From positions 1-10,652 of the forward strand of contig JALLAZ010001037.1 in NCBI GenBank assembly GCA_036939755.1: a stretch of DNA of 10,652 bases, in the 5' to 3' direction. The notes under the pieces were generated by a model. That model was given only the letters and a program-made list of their open reading frames with translations, did not search any database and was not told where the DNA came from. Each line of letters begins with the position of its first letter. Position 1 is the stretch's first letter. A program made the translations under genes and the position numbers. Origin of the DNA: Stephanodiscus triporus. Taxonomy: Eukaryota; Bacillariophyta; Thalassiosirophyceae; Thalassiosirales; Thalassiosiraceae. Below, piece after piece: positions 1 through 7,347 of this stretch.

Positions 1-2
1 TT

Positions 3-24
3 AGCTACGCAACAGCGCGTAGCT
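3..24. repeat. Perfect 8-bp inverted repeat
   Basis: The arms AGCTACGC (3-10) and GCGTAGCT (17-24) are exact reverse complements separated by six bases. No T-run follows, so there is no sign of a terminator. It lies at the very edge of the window and its role is unknown. Confidence 0.6.
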
Positions 25-400
25 GAACATACCAGGAAAATCAGGACGCCATCCCAGAATCAAGAAACATACAATTTCAGATGGAGAACATATAGTCAAC
101 CCCTATGGAGTGTTGTGTACCTATGTATCATACCATCGTCTACTTATCCTGGTGACCTGTGACGTACGCAAGCCGGTACTAACTTCCCGCATGACTCCCC
201 TGGTATTCCGAGGTGCTAATAATATTTTCAAGAGTGTTTGACCCGGCCGACTCCTCCCGGCGCCCCCCTTGAAAGAAAAAAAGAAAACTTACTTCCCTCT
301 GTCTAGTACTCCGGCCAGCTGTCCACAAAGTATCAGAGTGTCTGAACGGTACTAGTCGTTAAGTAATTCTCTAAAAAATATTGTGCGCCAACAACCAGCG

Positions 401-420
401 CAGCTGACAACAGCTGACAA
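401..420 (+). repeat. Tandem CAGCTGACAA repeat with E-box-like cores
   Basis: Two exact tandem copies of the 10-mer CAGCTGACAA lie about 230 bases upstream of the CCT-gene start codon. Each contains the palindrome CAGCTG, an E-box of the CANNTG type recognised by bHLH proteins, and a third CAGCTG is at 316-321. A regulatory role is inferred only from position and repetition. Confidence 0.4.
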
Positions 421-646
421 CTGCGCCCCGCCCAGCAGAATTTTTCTTCCCTCTCCCGTGTATCATAGAAAACGTGTGTATTATTTTTTTCGGTGATGAA
501 GGATATCGGCTCAGAGCTCAGAGCCCCGATGCGGTGTGGGGCAAAGAGGGATTGAATGATCGAAGCCTCCTCATATTTCGCAGGCGATCACCACCAACCC
601 ATTCCGTCCTCGCGAGGAAACTGGCGGTAGATTATATCCGGGCGAT

Positions 647-2823
647 ATGGCGTCGACGACTAGATCGAGGAGCGGCGCGACGAGCGCACCGCCGAAACAG
701 CAGTCGCGGCAGGGCAATCTCGGGAACGTGCTTATGAGCTACGATCACTCCAGCCAGGATCAGAGCCGATCGATGTCATCGTTGCAGCACCAAAATCAAC
801 ATCAGCATGAGCATGAGCATCAGCATCATCATCATCAGCAGCAGCAGCAGACGGGGCATCGACTCACCATTGACGTCCCCGGAAAATCAGTCAACACCAT
901 CGACGACGGCCTCGACGACGACGACGACGGCGACGGCGACGACGACCGCGAGCGATCGCTAACGCTCGGCTCGGAATTCGACCTCGGCTGGATCACGGGG
1001 GGGAAGGAGGGGAGGGGGATGAGCATCAGCGGCCTGCTCACTCCGCTGGGCGAGTACGCGACGACGAACATGGACGACCCGACGGTCGTCTCGTCGGACC
1101 AAGTCTCGGCGTCCGCCGCCCAACGGGCCCCAAATACGACGCAGCAGCAGCAGCAGCACCACGTCGTCGGAACCGCGACGGCAGTGGGGGGCATGCAGCG
1201 ATGGCAGCAACAGCAAGTGCCCGCGAGGTCGAGGGGGGACAGCACGGCGTCCGCTTCTCACTTCCTGAATGGGCTGTTTCATCATACCCATAACCAGCAA
1301 CAGCCGCCGCCATCGAGGGCCCGTGGACAAGTGGCGATCGCTCACACCCCGCCAACGCAAATGGGCAATTCGTACGAGAACAGTCACTTTGGAAAGAGGA
1401 TGAGGGCCGGGGTGAGTAACCTTTTTGTTGTTGGTTTTGCCGGCTTATCGCACATATTATCGCCCCATCTCGGCCCCCTCCCCCGAGATGAGTATTTCGC
1501 GAAACCAGTAGAAAGACTCACACCTCTCCGCTGCATTTTTCATTAATTTTATCATCCATCCATCCATCCCCCTTCCACGCCCGCTTCTCGAAAAAGAGCA
1601 TATCCGGCCGACTCCGTTCCATGTCCGACCTCGAGGACGCCGGGACGATCAGCCGCGAGCAGAAATCCATCCTTAAGGACCTCATTATCGCAGGGGACGA
1701 TTCGGTACAGTGTGCGATCGACAGGTACGAGGCCGGAGATGCCTCCGCATTGGAGGAGATGATACGGGGGGGGTACCTCCTCGCTCGGTCGTCCGCCGAC
1801 GTGGACCTGTTGGGCGATATAGACCTGGACTTCCTGAACGTCCACGAGGACGACGAGGAGGGGGATGGCGGGGGCATGATGTTCGGAAACATGGACGAGA
1901 TTGGCGACGGCGCGCAACAACCCGTCGGCGGCGGCGGCTCCTCCCGGGGGGGGACAGGCGGACGGACGAGCGGCGCGAACGACGGCATCGGCGATCTCGA
2001 GTTCAACGGAGACGATTTCGCACCGTCCTTTGTGTCTTCGTCGTCGCTGAACGCGCACCATCACTATCCCGCCCAGCAGGTCGCGACGCGTGGGGTGAGG
2101 GGCAATTCGGTCGACGACGTCGAGTTCCACAGGTACAGGGCGAACTCCCTCGCGGTGCCCGGCTCGCTCTTGGATGGCGCGAACACGGACGACGAGTCCC
2201 AGATTTCCTTCGGCCGGTGGATGGACCAGCACGTCGCGGGCGGCGGCACTCGGGAGTGCGAATTGCTGATGGCATCGAAATTCGAGGGACCGCCTAAGTG
2301 GACGACGACGACGACGACGGCGGAGGCAGCGGCATCAGATGTCAAAAAGACCAAGGCCAAGAAGGAAAAGACGAAGAAGACCCCGTCGTCGTCTCCCGTT
2401 AAGAAGGAGAAGAAGGATCCCCGAGAGAGGAAGTCCCAATCAAAGATGAAGGACATGATGGAAGGAATCTCTTCCAGCAACACCATTTCCATCCCGGAAG
2501 ACGAGTTTGACGAGGTGAGCGAGGAGGTGCAGTCGGGCCTGGGACGGCCACGTTCCATGAGCGATCCCAATCTCTCCGTCCGTCTCGACGACCATGGCCT
2601 GCTTCACGTGGACGGTCCGGAGGGCTGGGTGGGTGCCTACTCTCCCGACAGCCGTCAGTTGCGCGTCAATCGTTTCCTTGAGAAGAGGAACCACCGGGTG
2701 TGGGTGAAAAAGGTGAAGTATGACGTCCGGAAGAACTTCGCGGATAGTCGACTGCGCGTTAAAGGACGTTTTGTCAAGAAGGAAGATGAGATGCTCATGA
2801 GAGAATTAATGAGTCTGACATGA
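647..2823 (+). CDS. CCT-domain nuclear protein
   Basis: Proposed as join(647..1411, 1597..2823), 663 residues. The donor is GGG|GTGAGT after codon 255 and the acceptor is AAAAAG|AGC; both are phase 0, giving KRMRAG|SISGRL across the join. Residues about 608-652 form a CCT motif (CONSTANS, CO-like, TOC1), with the pattern RFLEKRNHRVWVKKVKYDVR followed by RVKGRFVKK. CCT motifs act in nuclear import and DNA or protein contact. The N-terminal half is low complexity: a His/Gln/Glu run at about 47-68, an Asp run at about 90-100 and a second Gln run near 165. A predicted helical block starts around 265, and a Lys-rich stretch at about 504-536 could be a nuclear localisation signal. No B-box, GATA finger or receiver domain is visible, so it is neither a standard CO-like protein nor a pseudo-response regulator. 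I chose 647 because it is the first ATG in the open frame. A role in light or clock control is family knowledge, not shown here. Confidence 0.85.
784..849 (+). repeat. CAT/CAG triplet tract encoding His/Gln
   Basis: This is an imperfect run of CAT, CAG, CAC and GAG codons inside CCT-gene exon 1, ending in a pure CAG stretch. It encodes a His/Gln-rich segment typical of transcription regulators and is likely to vary in length between strains. Confidence 0.8.
901..947 (+). repeat. GAC/GGC triplet tract encoding Asp-rich segment
   Basis: This is an imperfect GAC/GGC run in CCT-gene exon 1, encoding an acidic Asp/Gly segment at about residues 86-100. It could act as an acidic activation-type or linker region; that is an inference from composition only. 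Confidence 0.7.
1142..1156 (+). repeat. CAG triplet run encoding polyglutamine
   Basis: Five consecutive CAG units in CCT-gene exon 1 encode a short glutamine run just before two histidines. Confidence 0.75.
1412..1596 (+). other. Intron 1 of the CCT-domain gene
   Basis: This is a phase-0 intron of 185 bases with donor GTGAGT and acceptor AAAAAG. It contains four ATCC units at 1554-1569. Reading through it in frame reaches a TAA at 1544-1546, and the next open frame resumes before 1597, so splicing is needed to connect the N-terminal half to the CCT motif. Confidence 0.8.
1554..1569 (+). repeat. (ATCC)4 tetranucleotide repeat in intron
   Basis: Four exact ATCC units lie about 30 bases upstream of the intron acceptor and contribute to a pyrimidine-rich stretch. 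This is a plain microsatellite. Confidence 0.7.
2301..2319 (+). repeat. ACG triplet run encoding polythreonine
   Basis: Six ACG codons in CCT-gene exon 2 encode a six-threonine tract just before an Ala-rich segment and the Lys-rich region. Confidence 0.75.
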
Positions 2824-3053
2824 TGCGCTCAATATTGTCCCATGTTCCCAACGTTTCTTTCATAAGTCGAGCACGACATGCATTTTACATTGTGTAAGGG
2901 GCGCACCATGTAGAGAAGTTATGAAAAGCATAATGATTAATTTGCTGAAAAGTACATTATCTTATCGCAGTGGTTGAGCATCAATTTCACAATTTATCGC
3001 GACTTGAGAGATTTATCTTATGCATCAGGCTAGGCATGAGTAAGAGCTCGCAA
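2824..3053. other. Convergent 3' intergenic region
   Basis: The CCT gene and the acyltransferase-lipocalin gene end facing each other, with 230 AT-rich bases between their stop codons. This must hold both 3' untranslated regions. TGTAA (2891) and several AATAA-like strings occur, but no signal could be assigned with confidence. No small gene was seen. Confidence 0.55.
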
Positions 3054-6000
3054 TCACCTTCCTCCGTCTTCGATGGACTCGGTCAAGAGCTCCAGAAGGC
3101 TGTCGACTCCTAGATTTCTCCACATTTGCTGCCAATTATTATCGATCGGAGGCTCGTTCGTGTTTCTCCTGGCTACCCTGTGCATCTGCTCCTCCGAAGC
3201 TCCGTATTTGTTCATCCCCGCATCCGCGGCGCGAGCGTGCATCGCCTTTAGCTCTTCCTCGGTCATGACGGGATTCCTGGACATGAAATTGATTCCCTCG
3301 AAGACGCGCACCCCCCCCCGCTCGAGGCACTGGAATTGAATGGCTTCTGTGTACTCGCCCGTTTCGGGATCCTTCTTCACGTCAACTATGTAGTTGGGAA
3401 ATTCGACCCCGAATCCCTTCTCGCGCAGGATTCCGGGAGGATCGTTCTCGTCGACTCTCCCTGTCATGAAGTAATGAGCTCCGTTGGCCACGGGAGATTT
3501 ATCCCAAGACAACTTGGCAGAGTCAGGCGCAGGTCCCTTGACTCCAAAGTCATCGATCCAGCCCTAAGGCAGTAAGTGGAGAATGAGATCGATATCATGC
3601 CAACATCCGAGCAAGAAATCATTGATTGTAATATCATCGTAATTACCTTCTTGTCTGACGTTAACTTTATATCCAGGGTGGTGTCATATACTTCTTTGAA
3701 TTGAGTCCAATCGTGAAACTTCTGTTCGTACCACTTTCCTTGGTACTTCTCCAAGTCGAACCCATCCATGCTCGGCCGACGGACTTCGTCGTACGCCGGA
3801 CAACCTCTTACAACTTCTCCTTGGTAATCATCATTGAGCTGGAGGTTGAAATCTCCAAGACCGGCCTGCCCATCGAGACCGGCTCCAACATAAGTCAAGA
3901 AGGCCGACAGCGCCGCCACATTCAGAGCACCTCGGAACTAAGTACATGCAAAAGATGGAATGGGGGTCAGTTGCAATTCAAACATACGGCTCAATCTGGT
4001 GAAGTGCCTATGCAAAGTAACGCACCTCCTTGGACAATGCCGTTGCTCCGATGAACAAAATGTTGGCCGCAAGAAATGAAATGGGAACAAGGCCCCCAAC
4101 CAGCTCTCCGGGACTTCCGTGCAGCACATCGCTGATCCATAAAATCGGTTGCAATAGGGGATGACCGACGGCAAAGAATATCCAAAAGTTGATTGCATCC
4201 CAGAAATCTTGAGGATTCTTTGGGATAAAATAAAATGGCCATTATGAGAGAGACGGGTGCTTCTACCATGACAATGATCAACAAGCGAATCTCACCTGGA
4301 TATTCTCTTTCATTGTTGCGATATTCGAGAAGAACTCGGACCATGCCCCGGCATGAATAGCAATCCCCCCAGCACCAAGTGCAGCGGCGGGTAGAGTTAA
4401 TGATCCCTCTGGAATGCTAAGGTTCGAGAAGAAGTTATTGCTAGAGGCATTTTTTGTCACCTTTTCCAGCAAGTCAATGAATGCGTCGGCGAACTCGACC
4501 AATGTTTCTTCGCTCACGATTGGGGATGCAGCATTGAACGTTAGCTTCATGGAGCCGTTGACTGTTATTGTTGATACTAGAAAGAGACAACCCGAGCGAG
4601 ATTGAGGAGTTCCGAAGTAAATGCCCTTCACCTGATATTTTCCATGCGACTGGATATTTCCTCGTTCTTCGTCGTTCTCCCTCCGAACAGCCTTTTGCCT
4701 TTCGTAAACGCCATTGTTGGCGACGCCGGCGCTGTACGCTCGCCCCAACGAATCCTTACTCTTGGCGGCCAGGTCCACGAGGTTGTTCATGTCGCTGATT
4801 GTCATGGCGAAATCGAACACTCGCACCGCATTGACCGGACCGTCGGACTCAATGAATCGATTCGTTTGATCCCGCCCCTCCCTCGCCAGATCCCAGAACA
4901 GCTTTTGACTTTCGCCGGACCGTGGGTTCGATCGAAATGACTCGCCCGAACGATCAGGCAGGGGACCCAGCATGAGGTCGTTCGACCCCGCCATGCACGC
5001 CACGGTATCGCATTCGTCAAGTCGCGCGCCGAACCGCCTCATGTCCAGCGATTGCAGGACCTTGTAATTCCTCTCCTTTCCCCCCTTGGCAACTCCACCG
5101 TCGACGAAGTCCGTGGTCGTCAGCGCCATTGCCGCGGTCAGAGCGTTGGTCACGGAAACGCCGTTGACCCGACACGATGCCAACAACGCGGAAGTGGTGT
5201 CGACGGGCAGGTCGCGAAACTGCAGTACCGTCCTCCGCTCGGAGAACGAGTCACTCTCACCGCCGGCGCTCTTGCCTAAGATGGTCGAAACGGCCCCGAA
5301 GATGCCGTCGCCCCCCCCCCCGGCCACCGCGCCCGAATCCGGCAAGATGACCGGATTGCGTAACCCCTCAAGCGCCTTGCCTATATTCGCATCCGATTCG
5401 GACACAAAAAGTCGCGATTGCGTTTCATCCAAGGTGGGATATTTTCGACGATGTTAAACGTGCGAAAGAAGGACGGCAAACGAATCACGAAGGTCGTATT
5501 TCAGATCGATATTGAAAAACGGCAAAGGGAAGAAATAACGCGGCAACGGGGAGATGGGAGAGACGGGATCAGCTGTCGGATTCAGAGGAAACAGACATAT
5601 CTTTCCTGAAATCCACGTCTCCAACTCTTCGTACCCAGCAAAAAAAAATGATAAAAACCAGACAATCCATTCATATGCGATCGATTTCGACGGAAAACGT
5701 ACCGGCGACGTAGGCGATGGTCCCGCGCGACAGGCCGTCCATCCCGACGTCGGACCATCGCATTCCCTTTCCCAGCACGGAATCCTCCACCGCCATCGGC
5801 ATCTCCTGCCGGATAGCGCCGTTCGAGACGTCTCCGTCCCGCTCGATGGAATCGACGTCCGATAGCAATTGATCCATCAGCATGTTGACACTGCCCTGAT
5901 CGGATATGGCGTGGTTCGACGAGAAGACAAGCGCGCACGGCCGGGAGGAGGAGGAGGAGTAGGAGGAGGATCCCATTTCGTCGTCCTCTCCTCCCCTCAG

Positions 6001-6945
6001 GCGATGCAGCGTCAATTTCCACAGGAGGTCCCCCCGACGCGTCCTCTCGTACCACGATCCGTCGTCGATGTCCCTAGCGAAATTCTCCCTCCAACTCCTT
6101 TCCAGCGCTTCCTCGTACGCGTCGGCCGATCCCCCGTCGTCTTCGACGTCGACGTCGACGTCGACCACGCGCAGGACGTCCTCGCTCGTCCTCCTACGGC
6201 ACGACGACGACGACGACGACCGCGGCCCCCCGGTGGAGGAAGACTCGTCGTCGTCGTCGTCGTCGACCACGACGAACGCGCACGGATCCGGATCGCCCCT
6301 GCGAACCATGCGGAGGAGGTCGATCCTGTCGTCCGGCTCGCCCGTCCCCTCCACGACGCACCGAAGGAGGGGATGGGTCGTCATGGCCAGGTCGACCGCG
6401 CGTGAGAGCGCGTCGATCGAGGGCGTGGCCGACAGGATCGACGCCGACGCGTGGGACATGCTCGGGAAGGGCGGCTCCCTCCCTCCTTCCCCGAGGTGCT
6501 TGGGGCCGTACTGGCGCGGGAGCATGAGGAGCTCCTGCGAGCCGAGCGTCCTGCGCGTCGTCGTCGTCCCCCCCTCCTCCGGACGCCGCCGCCCATCGTC
6601 GTCTCGTGGGGAGGACGCGGCCGCCGCCGCCGCCGTCGTCGTCGTCTTCGTCTTCGTCATCGTCGTTATCGTCGTCGTCGTCGTCGGGTCGGAATCCGCC
6701 GGCTTGGAGACGACGGCGGCTCCGACGGCGGGGGACGACGGTTCGTCGCAGCCGTCGTCGGAAGCGACGACGACGACGGACGACGGGCGCGTCATCGTCG
6801 AGATCCGGATCGTCCCGAGTCGCGGCGTCGCGAAGGCCAGGACGGCGAGCGGGTGGTAGTCAATCGTCATCGTCGCGGCGAGGAGGACGCAAAAGAGGCA
6901 CGGCGACGTCGCCGGGCGGTATCGGCGCCGATCGGCGCGCTTCAT
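3054..6945 (-). CDS. Plastid-targeted condensation-type acyltransferase fused to a lipocalin domain
   Basis: Proposed as complement(join(3054..3563, 3647..3937, 4026..4217, 4296..5380, 5703..6945)), five exons, 1106 residues. All four junctions use GT..AG and keep frame (phase 1, then 0, 0, 0). Residues 1-37 form a signal peptide, with LAVLA|FATP at 33-41 resembling the diatom ASAFAP plastid motif. Residues about 136-722 match the condensation/PapA5/alcohol acyltransferase fold: an entry block ending THPLLRCVVEG, the catalytic-type HAISD (His345, Asp349) after WKLTLHRL, a late SCRVNGVSVTNAL block and a closing KLTFNAASPIVSEE block. Acidic and Ser-rich inserts (228-248, 261-270, 326-334) look lineage-specific. 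Residues about 786-863 hold two or three hydrophobic segments. Residues about 897-1040 form a lipocalin with the GxW signature KYQGKWYE (Trp909). The likely reaction is acyl transfer to a hydroxyl or amine; the substrate is unknown. Function and fusion are inferred from sequence. Two separate genes remain possible but need a second promoter and start codon, and I see neither. Confidence 0.78.
4218..4295 (-). other. Intron joining acyltransferase exon to membrane-segment exon
   Basis: This 78-base intron has donor CAG|GTGAGA and acceptor CCCAAAG|AAT, both phase 0. The joined product reads MKENIQ|NPQDFWDAINF. Without splicing the frame stops five codons past the donor. It is the key junction for the fusion, because it links the end of the acyltransferase domain to the hydrophobic segments and lipocalin. 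A downstream AAG at 4209-4211 would put the next exon out of frame and is disfavoured. Confidence 0.75.
5381..5702 (-). other. Large intron of the acyltransferase-lipocalin gene
   Basis: This 322-base intron has donor GCCG|GTACGT (phase 1) and acceptor AATATAG|GCAAGG. The sequence upstream of the acceptor contains no AG for about 70 bases, as expected between a branch point and the true 3' splice site. In-frame stops lie inside it. The T-rich stretch near 5640 and the pyrimidine-rich part near 5470-5500 on the minus strand fit an intron. No other gene was seen in it. Confidence 0.78.
6143..6265 (-). repeat. Cluster of GAC/GTC triplet repeats inside the acyltransferase exon
   Basis: Three pure runs lie close together: alternating TCGACG units at 6143-6165, ACG units at 6201-6220 and TCG units at 6245-6265. 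On the coding (minus) strand they encode alternating Val-Asp, Ser-rich and Asp-rich tracts. They sit between conserved blocks of the acyltransferase domain, so they probably form surface loops. Confidence 0.75.
6618..6688 (-). repeat. GCC/GTC triplet tract encoding Ala/Thr-rich leader segment
   Basis: This imperfect GCC and GTC run encodes, on the minus strand, the Thr- and Ala-rich stretch at about residues 88-110, between the plastid leader and the acyltransferase domain. Such tracts create long chance frames on the opposite strand. Confidence 0.7.
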
Positions 6946-7347
6946 ATTTCTTTATCCTTTTTGGTGGGAGCGACCGAGAGAAGAGGAGTTTGTGTCGAAA
7001 AAAAAAAAGGAACGAGATAGGTAGATCTACGATAGAGAGATATCACTACTTGTCGTATCGTACGTCATATCTACGGTACTTCAAGTCTGAATTTGCGGGA
7101 GGTAGCGTCTGTCCGTGGACTTGTACTTTCGGTCTCCCCGAAATTGCAGAACCCAGGCAGCGAGAACCCCTTAAAAAAGCCACAGGATCTGCTCTCGATA
7201 TTATTTTATCTTTTTTTTCTGTCTCTTTCCGACTCGGAGGACTACTACTCACATTATTATTTTTACCTGTCACAATTTCATCCAAACAAACCTCCATCCG
7301 CCCCTCGCTCGACGCATCCATCCATTCACAACACCGATAAGATAAAA
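6946..7347. promoter_or_regulatory. Divergent promoter region between acyltransferase-lipocalin gene and argC
   Basis: These 402 bases separate two start codons that point away from each other, so they must hold both promoters and both 5' leaders. Visible landmarks are a poly-A run at 6998-7008, the 10-base palindrome GTAGATCTAC at 7021-7030, an ACGTCA hexamer at 7062-7067 and a TTTCGG/CCGAAA inverted repeat at 7127-7143. The argC side is pyrimidine-rich and ends in GATAAAAATG. ACGTCA/TGACGT are the cores described for CO2/cAMP-responsive elements in diatom promoters, but a single hexamer is weak evidence. No TATA box is obvious. Confidence 0.55.

Larger units (their letters stand above)
1..646. 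other. Upstream intergenic region, no gene supported
   Basis: This stretch holds no convincing gene. It starts with an 8-base inverted repeat (3-24). A TGACGT hexamer lies at 160-165, CAGCTG hexamers at 316, 401 and 411, and T- or A-rich runs around 283-292 and 480-490. The part next to 647 is presumably the promoter and 5' leader of the CCT-domain gene. A short reading frame at 474-737 overlaps the CCT start in another frame and is judged to be chance. Confidence 0.5.

Noticed and set aside
1..107. Short minus-strand frame ending in a TAA at bases 3-1, which could be the last exon of a gene
   Set aside because: Only about 33 codons are open, no family is recognisable, and a stop lies just upstream. 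A possible acceptor (CCATAG) exists but nothing else supports an exon.
474..737. 87-codon plus-strand frame overlapping the CCT-gene start
   Set aside because: It has no recognisable domain and overlaps the better supported start at 647 in another frame. Its Arg-rich composition is that of a GC-rich shadow.
3054..3919. Separate lipocalin gene starting inside 3919-3512
   Set aside because: The first Met at 3512 would cut off the GxW signature. The frame is open upstream to an acceptor at 3938, with phase-matched hydrophobic exons before it, so a separate start is not needed.
5311..5321. C11 run as a possible frameshift in the acyltransferase exon
   Set aside because: The frame is open on both sides and domain blocks are intact, so the Gly run it encodes on the minus strand appears genuine. 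Sequencing error within the run cannot be excluded.
4278..5432. Stand-alone 384-residue protein starting at 5432 and ending at 4278
   Set aside because: It would need a non-ATG start (TTG), lacks the HxxxD half of the domain, and its last five residues come from intron read-through. Splicing at both ends restores a continuous family match.
6068..6859. 263-codon plus-strand frame opposite the acyltransferase exon
   Set aside because: Its product is nearly all Ser, Thr, Arg, Val and Asp runs from triplet repeats, whereas the minus strand shows conserved acyltransferase blocks.
7127..7143. TTTCGG/CCGAAA inverted repeat as a regulatory hairpin
   Set aside because: A 6-bp stem is common by chance and nothing around it suggests a riboswitch or terminator.
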